Source of the DNA: Tamarix chinensis
Taxonomy: Eukaryota; Streptophyta; Magnoliopsida; Caryophyllales; Tamaricaceae
Assembly (NCBI GenBank): GCA_030549775.1
Contig: CM060175.1
Coordinates: forward strand, 17,342,212-17,406,211
Reading direction: 5' to 3'
DNA length: 64,000 nt
Below are positions 48,736 through 59,125 of the stretch, piece after piece. Position 1 is the first letter of the stretch, and the number at the start of each line of letters is the position of its first letter. Below the pieces are notes generated by a model that had not been told where the DNA came from, made no database searches, and was given only the letters and a program-made list of their open reading frames with translations. Both the position numbers and the translations under genes were made by a program.

Positions 48736-50104
48736 GGCAACAAAATGTAATATGGAAGAATAAATAATAACTAAAAGACATCCTGATGGTTTAACAAAAG
48801 CTATCCATCATATGTATTGGATAGAAGAACTAACTTATAACTATGGGAAATAGCAATCAACATTTAAGGTGGTTGTTTGTAATTTAGAAGTTATTACCAA
48901 TAAATGAGAGCATGGTCCTAGATGTGGGGATGGGATGGTCATAATACCTAATTTGTTATGTGTTTTTGTGTATCATTTCTCAAGTTTTCAAACATTGATG
49001 CATTAGCACGCTTATAAGATTCCTATTTTTCTTAGTTTTCACATGTGCTCAGTTGAAGGGATCATAGTGATTGAACCATATAATAATCAAAATGTGTGAG
49101 TAAGTTTATAACCCAATTACTATGGTTGATAAATTACCTACAAATGTTTATCTACACTTAAAACTATAGGAAGTGTAACATGTGAAACAACCATTATGGT
49201 GTTAATGGGTATTATGTGCATATACTCATTGTTTCTCATGTTTTCGAACATTAACATAGTAGATCACTAAGGTTATGACCCAATTGATATGTGTAGCATC
49301 ATGAGTAAGTTTAGGAAGTGTATGCTAAAAACAAATATGTTAATATGAGATAACACTCCAAGTAAGCTAACATAACTTAGGAGCACTCTAGAAAGTGTAT
49401 ACTAAACAAAAGGGAGTTAAAAGAGTATTATGTCATAGAATGGAGCTAATGCTTGAACTACTTCTAGATAACATATGATACTAGCTTCTGTATAACATTT
49501 GATAACACTCCAAGAAAATTAACATAACCTATACTTAACATTGCCTCCCCTTTTATTAAGTATAAAATAGCTAGATTGAAGAGGAACATTAAAATTTTTT
49601 CTACGTACGTGACTCAACATAAGATTATAAAAAGGAATCATAATTTCAACACATGTGATAATAATAAAATGATATAAAGGATCAAATAACAAAACACAAA
49701 ATAATATAGAGGATCTTACTTTGTTTAAATTACATTTAAAATATTCAACATTCAAATAGAAAAAATTAGACAAAAGTAAACAAGCCACGTTTGTATACGT
49801 TTGGAGATAAAGGAACTCGTTTCGTTGGATGTGTATAATCATTATTTAACTTTCATCGCAGTTCAAACCTCTAATGATATGTTTTTGTCTATGTTAAGAT
49901 GCTACTATCATGGATTACGCCCATACAACATACATTGGTGATAGTGGAAAATCTTATAAGAGTTATGCCTTAAAAACACATTATAATAAGAAATATGTAG
50001 ACTTTGATGTTAATATTATAATAAGTCATAACTAAGTACATACTAATATGTAGTGTGTGTGTGTTTCATCAAGAAAATATGAAAACTTCATTTTTATGAC
50101 CCTA
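48736..50104. other. Spacer between the two convergent pseudogenes
   Basis: AT-rich sequence with no clear domain. Words such as ATAACACTCCAAG(A/T)AA and AGAAAGTGTATACTAAA repeat between 49300 and 49520. A reverse frame at 49519-49842 matches nothing I recognise. Confidence 0.4.
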
Positions 50105-53100
50105 GATATCATTCTGTGTTGCTAATGGCATAATTGAAGGGATATTGAGACAGTTATAGAAGTAATACATTGTATCAAGTGGCAACTACATGACTAATAT
50201 CTAACATTTCCATCTGGTGTGTTTATGGAGCATGCCTTTCCTAGTGCGCAATATTATAAAGGAGTTGATTGGTCATTATATATTGTAACATGCTTTCATG
50301 AAACTAGTACCTTACTTGAACCTTGTAGTACAAATCTACATGGATTCAAACCCAATCATTCATCAAGAAGCATATAATATGCTAATGATCTAAAGCATAA
50401 TTCCCATCTCCCCACACATTATACCACCTATAAATATATGATATTTCATGTTGATTTAATTAGCTAATATATGGAAATTGTATCTATCACAATGACATAT
50501 TAGACATCAAGGATGAGTGTTATCCTTAACCCTAGCCTCACCCACAACCTCGACCATGACCATGACTAAAAAATGAATTAACTTGACCTTTAATTGATCT
50601 TGAATGACTTGAATACCTTTGATATATATACTTCTAACTCAAGGGATCCTTTGTAGTAGATTTTTTCCTTAGACAACCCATCCATTGTCATTCTTGAGGA
50701 TCTTGTAGTAGTGTTCTTTGAAGAATGGAAATATTGAATATTTCTCAAGCCAACTGATTTTTTATTATAGGTGGTCAACTCATAACATCTTCCATGAAAA
50801 CATGGAATAAATGAGATGTAATCTTGGTCGATTTCAATGGTGTTGATGGAATAATTGGACCATCCACATCAAGCTTCTTCCAAAAAGGATGGATAGATGT
50901 AGGGGGATGGGAATGAAATCATGCATGTAAGTATTGATTTCATGAGTACATGGTATCTTGTACGTGTGACACATGTAACACCAACATAATCACCATCACC
51001 CATATAGTTACTTCTTCCACATTCTATACTAATCAATTCTAATGTAAACAAGGCTATATCTGTAGCACCCCTATTTTCAAACTAAAAATTTTTATTTTGG
51101 AAAAGATTTTATGAAATCTAAATAAGAAATATAGGGTGTTATAGTCACATCCAACATAGAGAAGGTACATTCTATACCTAATATATGTTAGATGTTGTGC
51201 TAAAAAGTAAATTTGTATGTTGTAATCAAGTAGGGTTGCCACCCGATCCAAAACATTACAAGGTGAAAAAACTATTGGAAGAAAATAGAATAAGGGAAAA
51301 GGGCAAAAGAGCATAAAAAAACTAGATCACAAACCTCAACAACTATAGGATAAATGGAAACACAAAAAGATGGTAGAAGAACAACCACACAACAACTCAT
51401 CAAGGCAAACTAACACATAAAAACTATCTAATAATGATATGATTTAATTTACCAAGATATTAGCTCCAAGATTACACAATAATTAGTCCAACATAACCAC
51501 TTTTTCTCATCTTGAAGACCTTGCACACAAAATCATCAAAATAGTTAAAGCCACTTCAAAAGTACAAAACAAATCGAACCAAAAGAAGAAATAATAAAGG
51601 CTAAGAAAGCTTAATATTCCTTATAAAAATATTATAAAATGAAGCAGAATCTTAGAGAAATTTGTCTTCAATTTATTTAATTATTAACTCTAAATTGTTT
51701 AAGAAAAACAATAAAGAGTTAAAAATTAAGATTAAAGAAGAAAAATAAGAAAATGGACTAAGAAAAAAAAGGAGAAATGTGGGATATTGAAGAATATGAT
51801 TTTTAGGGTCATGAAGGAATGAAATTAAGATTGGAGGCATAAGGTTGGAAGAGAAATTTGTTAAGTTAGATACTTAGGTAATAAATTACCTTTAATGAAT
51901 ATTATATGGTAAGATATCCAAAAATAATAAAGGGGATAGGCATGTCTGTAATTATACATGAATAAGGACATAAAATAAATTTCAAACTTTATTTTAGATA
52001 TTTTAAGAAGACAGTCAAAATTAGGATATTTAAGATAGGTTTGGTGTAGTGAAAGTTGAGTTTTAGCGGCTAATTACGTCTAGCATTGGTAGATTTTATC
52101 TAGAAATGTAAAAAATAGTTAATACCGATTTTTAAATCATATTTATATTAAATATGTCAAAATATAAGTATCTATGAAGTTTTGTAAATTTTAGATGGCC
52201 AAAATGTTCGTTTTGGGGTTTAAAATGTGAATAAGGGAGAAATAGATTGTGAATTGTATTTTTCTCATAAATCTTTGATTAAAGTTTTTAATAGGCCTAT
52301 AAAACTCAAAAAGGCATTAAATACAATAATTTAGAATGATTTATCACAATTTCAATGTCCAAAATGGCTCAAAAGTCTCACAAAACTCATAATAGTAAGA
52401 AAAGTGAAAAAAGTGTGAACTAAATGTTTCAAAAACATAACACTAGTATTTCTAAATTTTTAAGTGATGTAATAAATAATTCAAAATAATATAAATTTAT
52501 TTATTGATAATAAAAATTCTTATTATATTAGGGTTTTTGAAATATGGGGTATCACAGTATAACTTCTCAAATTGCCATAAAGTGTGTTCGTAATATGATA
52601 AAGAATATTGAATCGTTACCTCTCAAGCGATCCTACGAAGTCGCGGTGTTGCAAGTCTAATAATTAGTTAATCAATAGGAAAATGATATTTAAGATGCTT
52701 TTTTATGTCTTCAAAAACCTCTTCAACAAGACATAAACATGTTCCAACTTGATTAAGAGAAATTGACATAAGTAAAGATTTCATAAGTAATTTTTTTTAC
52801 AAATAATAAGTATACCCTATACCTATTTGTTGTTCCTTGATGAAAATGTAAGACTTGATCAATCCAAGTAGAGATGATTTTTTCTTTTTATGGATGTAGT
52901 AAAACCATATTTAGATAAGAAATCAAGGTGGATACGTTTCTATAATCAATCTCCAATGATAAGAGTCATTCTTCATATGTTTCTTCATCTTTGGATTTTA
53001 TCACGTCTTTCCATAAGGTAATATAACTATGTATGGACACTTCCCTTTGAGTTTTATTCCACTTGTCCTCTATATTATTATTTTCATGAAAGTTACACAA

Positions 53101-53960
53101 TAAATGCTCCAAGATCAAAAATACATATTTCACAATTGAAATTAGTTCAAGTTCTGGTAAGTGAGAATAGTCGTTGAAAGCATTGTAGGATCCATCAATG
53201 TCTTGAACTTCTCAATTACCTACTTATAATTTTCGTCCTTTTATTATCACATATAAATAAACACAATGTTGAAATTTAATTATATTGGTATTAATCTGAC
53301 AATCTCAAGTAAAGGCATTTGACATCTATTTGTCTTATACAGGCAATCCAATACTAGGAAAATAGGAAATTCGCATAAAATATTAATAAATATAGGGTGC
53401 CCAAATAGAAGCTCGCCTTCAATATCTGCATTTGACTCACTTTAATGCCATTGAAAACAATTATTTTCAACCAATATACTCATCGGGTGTTGTAAAGATG
53501 TTTGACTACCTATTTTGTTCAATCTAATATTCCATCGAGCATTATATATATGCCTTTTGATACTCCCATTTTTCAACTAGATGTATTATGTCTTGACACA
53601 GCTTTTGGTAAGATCATGAACAATATTTAGCTCATTTTCTTTTAACTTCTCTATAAATGTATGCCCTTCAAAAGTATTTGTCAAATCATGATTATGTATT
53701 CCATTATTAACAACTACTTCTAATCCTTCATCAATATTTTCAGCACCAATAACCTTAAAAGGACAATAAATTTTATTTGAAGATTTATTTCATGCATTAT
53801 CACCATTTATAAACAAAGTACATAAGTACCCCTCTTTTGTATCTAAGTAATACTCTACGAGCTCCCTTACCATTTGCTTTCCTCAAACCTTTTATAATTA
53901 AATCCATCATAAAGTTTCTACCAATATCACACACCTACACTATAATATCATCACGAATAA
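50105..53960 (-). pseudogene. MULE transposase pseudogene with OTU-like C-terminal domain
   Basis: Read on the minus strand, pieces follow plant MULE transposase order. An N-terminal zinc-finger-like region has CPFKV and IHNHDLTNTFEGH (about 53690-53765). The catalytic core start is LDCLYKTNRCQMPLLEIV (about 53300-53350), with the first acidic residue of the DDE triad. WIDQVLHFHQGTTNR and LQHRDFVGSLER follow (52560-52900). Beyond inserted LTR K, a degraded SWIM-like stretch reads ECGRSNYMGDGDY and GVTCVTRTRYHVLM (50940-51030). Farther on, GDGN (about 50400) and VAT.YNVLLL (about 50175) fit an OTU-type cysteine protease, but the catalytic Cys after GDGN is Tyr. Frameshifts and stops are many. 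A possible N-terminal exon lies at 54564-54842. Transposase plus OTU occurs in known plant MULE proteins. The transposase call is strong; OTU is moderate. Confidence 0.82.
51061..52556 (-). mobile_element. Solo LTR K, 1.5 kb, inside the MULE pseudogene
   Basis: Starts TGTAGCACCCCTATTTTCA at 51061 and ends ATGGGGTATCACA at 52556. It belongs to the J/L/P group: the stem-loop is ACATCCAACATAG paired with ATATATGTTAGATGT (51147-51196). The MULE reading resumes across it (LYGNLRSYT, then DIALFTLELI), which fixes the insertion point. No clear 5-bp duplication is left (ATATC against GTATA). At 1496 bp it is a short member, without a recognisable minisatellite slot. Confidence 0.8.
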
Positions 53961-55336
53961 AAAATACTTATTTATCATAAAAAAATCTTAGATAATTGTA
54001 GCTCCTAAAAATCTAATATATACGTTATTTATACTTTAAAAATGAAAACACCTAACCAATTATCACTAGATCGGACTAATAAGAATATATAGATGTGGAA
54101 TTATGAATGGAAATGATGATTATATTGAATTAAAAATGACTAGTGCAAGGAGGTGAGGATATACAGATTAATATTTATGAAAAATAAGATGAAGGATGAT
54201 TGTATTAAATATAGGGGAAGAGTGAAGTGTGTGAGCTGCATTAGGACATGAGGCTAGGAGGGAGGATCTGCGTGAGGTTGTGATGCTAGGTGAGGGGTTT
54301 GGGTAAGGATATGATGTTGGGTGTAAGGGTCTACATGGGTTTCTCACATTGGGGTGGGTGGATTATGTGAGCTACTCATGTTAGGGAGGGTGTTATGTGG
54401 GACTTTTCATATTGGTTTGGAGAAGCTATGAGAAATATTAACATTCAAAGAGGATATGTACATAAGGTAAGGAAGAGGATTGATGGTAAATGAAGAGAGA
54501 TTATTATTATTGCCCAAGGGATAATTTTTATCAAGAGGAGGCAAGGTGAGGAGCATCAAGTTATCACGTTGTCATACATATAGTGCATAAGACACCAAAG
54601 TTCGATATCTCCAAATGTATGAAGTAGTTATGTTGGAATCCATGCATTATAGGAGGGCATATCATTAGTCTTGATTGCTTGCATGAAATCCTCACATTGC
54701 TATGTAGAGTGCTATGTAACCATTCAATGCTCGGACCAAGTTGATTGCAAAAAATGAAACAACAAATGTGCACCTTCTTTGTTGAGATTAAAGTTGATAT
54801 TTGATAAATTTTTTGTGTTGTTTTTATGTTCATAGCTACCAACCTCTTCTTCTCTTTCTCCTTTGTAATTATGATGTTCCATTTTATTCACACAAATTAT
54901 GGTTAGAGTTGGGTGTTGGTGTTGAAAAGAGAGAATAAGGAGGGAAGGGTTGTGTTAAAGGAGTAGATGAAAAGTAAAGGAGGATCAGGTTATTGAAGAC
55001 ACAAAGAGGTGGGTAGAGATATTTTTTCAAGTTAAGGCCAAATGTTTTCTATTTATAAATGGGTTATTTTCTATATAACATCACCCCTAAAGATGCGTTT
55101 CACACTAAAACACTGTCTTTAGGAATTACGTTTATCAATTTTTTTTATAATGCTCAATCTAACAATTTATTGGCCAACAATCATTAAACAAGCATAAAAT
55201 AGCCAAAGTTGAGCAAATTTGAATTTCTTCGTGGATTTGAGAGTCTAGCTACATTTGGTCGCCAAAATAACCAAACTTCATTTGATGTTATTTCTCTTTT
55301 TTTATGTTCCCATTTTTAAAATAAGAATAAATATAT
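53961..55336. other. 5' flank of the MULE pseudogene
   Basis: Mostly AT- and GT-rich. A minus-strand frame at 54564-54842 may hold an N-terminal transposase exon (PSIEWLHSTLHS), with low certainty. At 55080-55135 the text CACCCCTAAAGATGCGTTTCA and CACTGTCTTTAGGAATTACG forms a short inverted pair (CCTAAAGA and TCTTTAGG) and resembles end regions of plant MULEs. A matching terminal repeat on the left was not found. Confidence 0.35.
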
Positions 55337-56101
55337 TGTAATACCCTGAATTTAACCTAGCCCTAATCCTAGGTAATTAGTATTTTAAATATTACCCTAA
55401 TTATTTAATATTAAATTTAAATCTAACTTTAACCCTAAACCTAATCTTCATTCTCTTATTTTCCCCTTTCCCCTTTTCCCATTTCTTTCTTTCCTATTTC
55501 CCCTAGTTCTCCTTCTTCTCCCACAAGACTCCCTTCCTTGCCAAATAAGTTGTGCTCAATTTGGTTGATTCAACTGAAACTTCCCTAGCTATTGCCAAGC
55601 CTTTACTCCACCATCATCACCCTACCTTAGTTAAGTAGCCTTCATGCCATCCACTAACATGCCTTGTTCATCTGTGTAGACCACACCACCATGCCTCATG
55701 CTTCACATGTCTCAAAATTCATGCACGCCATCTACCACCACAAATACCCTTCTCCTTATCTCCCTACATAACTTATTGCTTTACCAAACCTTCCCTAAAA
55801 TCCCTCTCTCCTTTCCCAAACTTCTTTGTGTTTTGCTCTAGTGGTTTCTCCCATTTTCATATAGAGAAGCTCCACTTAACTTATCCAACCTCACACAACT
55901 CTATCTTTGTTGTGTCAAGATCCCACATAGCCCCACCTTGACTTGTGTCAATGTAACACCACGAGTCGATACAACCACGTGGGGGCTACCTTGGAGTGCT
56001 TTCGGATTGATCGACTGGCCCCACAAATCAACACGAGTCCTTTCAGCGTACTTTGTCCTCACTCACATACTTCCCAAGAAATTTTTTAGAAAATTCTAAA
56101 A

Positions 56102-56196
56102 CTTCCTAGGAGGGTCACCCATCCTAAAATTGATCCACAGTTAATACGCTTAACTGTGGAGTTCTTAGGATGGAATCACCAAAATGATGGTATACC
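56102..56196 (-). ncRNA. 5S rRNA-like segment in the 3' LTR of Cassandra
   Basis: The minus strand reads AGAACTCCACAGTTAAGCG and then TAGGATGGGTGACCCTCC. Box C is intact here, while the end of Box A has changed (AAGCGTATT). Together the two LTR copies retain each promoter box at least once. Confidence 0.85.
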
Positions 56197-56383
56197 ATGT
56201 TGATATAAGTAGCCAAATCAATCCTTATAACACTCCGCTCAATTTGGGGTATCACCCCCACTTAAAGAACGTAACGTCCTCGTTTTCCCTCAACCATTAA
56301 TTGTCTCAATATAGTTTATCCCAAGAATCGTCCCGCTAAGTGGCCGACTGGCTCATCCAAGTTTAGCTCATGGTCGTGGTTTC

Positions 56384-56395
56384 GCTCTGATACCA
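56384..56395 (-). other. Cassandra primer-binding site
   Basis: Plus-strand GCTCTGATACCA is the complement of TGGTATCAGAGC, the standard PBS for plant initiator Met-tRNA. It lies two bases inside the 5' LTR border. Confidence 0.9.
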
Positions 56396-56547
56396 TTTCT
56401 AACACCCCAAGTCGATACGACCACGTGGGGGCTACGTTGGAGTGATTTTAGATTGATCGGCTGGCCCCACAAATCAACGCGAGTCCTTTCAGCGCGCTTT
56501 GTCCTCACTCACGTACTTCCCAAGAAATTTTTCAGAAAATTCTGAAA

Positions 56548-56642
56548 CTTCCCAAGAGGGTCACCCATTCTAAAATTGATCCACAACTAGCACGCTTAAC
56601 TGTGGAGTTCTTAAGATGGCATCACCAAAAGGATGGTATACC
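56548..56642 (-). ncRNA. 5S rRNA-like segment in the 5' LTR of Cassandra
   Basis: Read on the minus strand the segment contains AGAACTCCACAGTTAAGCG, then GAATGGGTGACCCTCTTGGG. These match the plant 5S rRNA internal promoter region: Box A as AGTTAAGCGTGC and Box C as GATGGGTGACC with one change. It is part of the retrotransposon, not a 5S gene cluster. Pol III activity from such LTRs is documented for Cassandra; activity of this copy is unknown. Confidence 0.88.
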
Positions 56643-57529
56643 ATGTTGATATAAGTAACCAAATCAATCCTTATAACACTCCGCTCAATTTGGGGTATTA
56701 CAGTCAACTCCTCATGCAACACCCTTTAGTTGCATCCATCCTTCAAGTATCCTTCCTTCATTAGCAACTACAATACCCACATTTTTAGCAATTAAAAATT
56801 TTATTTTAAAGAGTTGATTATGGAAGCTAAATTAGTAAAAATGCAGGGCGTTACTGCCATAATTAGTATAAGTTTAGTTTTCTTTACCATTCTTATATCA
56901 AGTATTAAGGCTAAAATGTTACTCCACTTAAATTAATTACATAATTGTAAGAAATATAATAGAGATTACAATGCTGGTTAAGCTAAATCTGATAATACAA
57001 AATTAGTTAGCGGTTACAAAAAAACCCTAAAGAAAAGAAATACAAAAGGACATAAGAGTTTAAGATTATTTGGATAAAAAGATATCAAATAGGACATCCA
57101 AAATTTCTAATTCTTAACCCAAAAATACTAGCTTTCAAGCTGATCGTGCAAGCTAACTTGCAAAGTCACAATTGGCCATTGAATAAGTAAAGGATCATGA
57201 ATGTAACCCATCAATACAATGATACTAAGTAGCCCACTAAATAAAACTAATTATGAAAAGATTATCTACAACGCATAGAAGGTATCATGAGAGAACGTGA
57301 TATGAAATATTGAAATGTACATGCATTGACTAAAATAACATAACCATGCTAGATACCAAATATAACTAAGTCCACGTGCTCCTTATACCGATTCACTTAA
57401 TTCATAAATTAAACTTATAAATCAAGCCTACTAAGGGATGATTTCTAAAGTAAAATACCTTGAATCAATCTTAACCTAATTTCCATAACATTCATATTTT
57501 ATCTAATAAATACAAGATCCATACAAAAA

Positions 57530-57740
57530 TTACAAAACACCATAAGTAGGGCATGAAGGTAACTATCGAATACAGGTAAGAACAAATGCTACTATCAACC
57601 ATAGGTAGCAAACAAATGCAACTACAAGCCAAAGGTAGACACAAAGGTTACTACCAACCACAGGCAGGTATAAAGGTTATCACTAATCATAGGTAGGCAC
57701 ACAGAAAACTACCAAACCACAAGTAGGGCATGAAGGAAAC
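57530..57740 (-). repeat. Minisatellite of element N (D type)
   Basis: Units of about 35 bp with ACTACCAACCACAGGCAGG and CACAAAGGTT, the complement of the GGTAGCAGCCTTTGTGCCTACC units of D. Confidence 0.8.
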
Positions 57741-58599
57741 TATCGGCTTGCTAATCCAATATCATTGTAAATGAATAACAATCACTTCCATTTTTATTTA
57801 CTCAAGGAGAAGATCATGTCAACCCAAAGACAACAAGGTACACCAGTCATACCAATGCACAAAGGCAACCTAATATCCTACCAACTACCAACTCAAGGAC
57901 ACTAAGGCACCAAAGTCTCATCAACACACGAATGAAACACAATACCTTAGTGATAAAGATACCTAATCCATAAATATGCATACTTTCAAGAAGTTTGTAC
58001 AGCTAAATAGAGTAAGATATAGGATCTACATAACTCACTAAGGCACATTAGCAAAAACCAAACCAAATAATGGATTAAACCACACCTTTAGGGTAGCTAC
58101 CCCTACCGAGCTACCATTCCCGATTTTAAGGTCATTCACTTTAAATATAAGTATTTTATTAAGGCAACCACAATATCATAGAATACACTGATAATTCTAA
58201 TCTCCTCACTTAACCATTTTTACTCAATCCCAATTATTCAAGACAACCACAATCAAAGCTAACACTAAAGTTAACCTAATAATTTTCTAAGGCCATCACG
58301 AGTTTAATTATTTACTTTTAGGCACATGAGGTTAAAAATGACCAAAATGATCTTGAGATCATAATTTCTATATTACTATTCATTTTGCATACTAAATTCA
58401 TTTTATTTAATAATTTATCATAAAAGGTTAAAATATAATAGTCAAAATATTTTAGCATGTAAATAAATTACCAAGCATGGAAAAATGATCAATTTTACCT
58501 TAAATATGGTTTAGCACACAACATCCTAACATTTATATCTAATTTTTCAAAATTTGCATATTTCTATACTCAATAATAAATAATGCATATTAGGCATTA

Positions 58600-58871
58600 G
58601 GATGACAATGGAGCGGGTCGAGGACCCTATCCCTATCTACGAACCTGATAAGTAAAAACATCCCCGAACCCGTCTCAATTTCTATTTTTTTCCTTATCGG
58701 GGAATCCTCAATCAAATTCCTATGGGAATCAAATCCCCAAACTCAATCTGATCCCCAAACTATTCCCTATCATCGATCATTTCCCAACCTTAAAACCCGA
58801 CTTGATACCCATGACCCGATCCCATCCCTGATCTTATTTTTTACAATATATTTTAACTTATATTCTATAAA

Positions 58872-58927
<56 letters not shown>

Positions 58928-59125
58928 AATATAAATAATATATATTAACAAATTTAGGGTTGGTTTGGGGATGGGGACCCCAAACTCATCCCCTCCCCAT
59001 TCCTAAAAAAATTCCTAATCTTAAACCTGAACCTAATCCCCAAAATCTCTCCCCTAACTCGAACTTGAATAGGTAATCCCCGATAAGCCCCGAATCCATA
59101 GGAAATTTTTTTAGCCCTAATTAGA
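58600..59125. mobile_element. Possible small hAT-like element
   Basis: The left side begins near TTAGGATGACAATGGAGCGGG and the right side ends near TTTTTTTAGCCCTAATTAG, with abundant GGGGA/TCCCC words (CCCCGAACCCG, GGGGATGGGGACCCC) between. Non-autonomous hAT elements of plants often have this GGG(C/T)-rich text. Possible flanking repeats GCATTAG and TAATTAG agree at five of seven. The interior holds a TA microsatellite. Confidence 0.35.
58877..58923. repeat. (TA)n microsatellite
   Basis: About 23 uninterrupted TA units inside the hAT-like segment of element N. Confidence 0.95.

Larger units (their letters stand above)
55952..56702 (-). mobile_element. Complete Cassandra TRIM retrotransposon
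   Basis: A 751-bp element with the perfect 5-bp duplication GTCAA (55947-55951 and 56703-56707). The two 305-bp LTRs are 55952-56256 and 56398-56702, around a 141-bp interior. On the minus strand the right LTR is 5'. The PBS TGGTATCAGAGC (plus-strand 56384-56395) matches initiator Met-tRNA, and a short G-rich PPT (56257-56264) precedes the left LTR. Both LTRs contain a 5S rRNA-like segment, which defines Cassandra. By eye the LTRs differ at about 28 of 305 positions, mostly transitions, so it is not a recent insertion. It encodes no protein, as expected for a TRIM. Confidence 0.95.

Noticed and set aside
56102..56642. Tandem 5S rRNA genes
   Set aside because: The two 5S-like segments lie in LTRs with a TSD, PBS and PPT, and the 5S match is partial. 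This is Cassandra.
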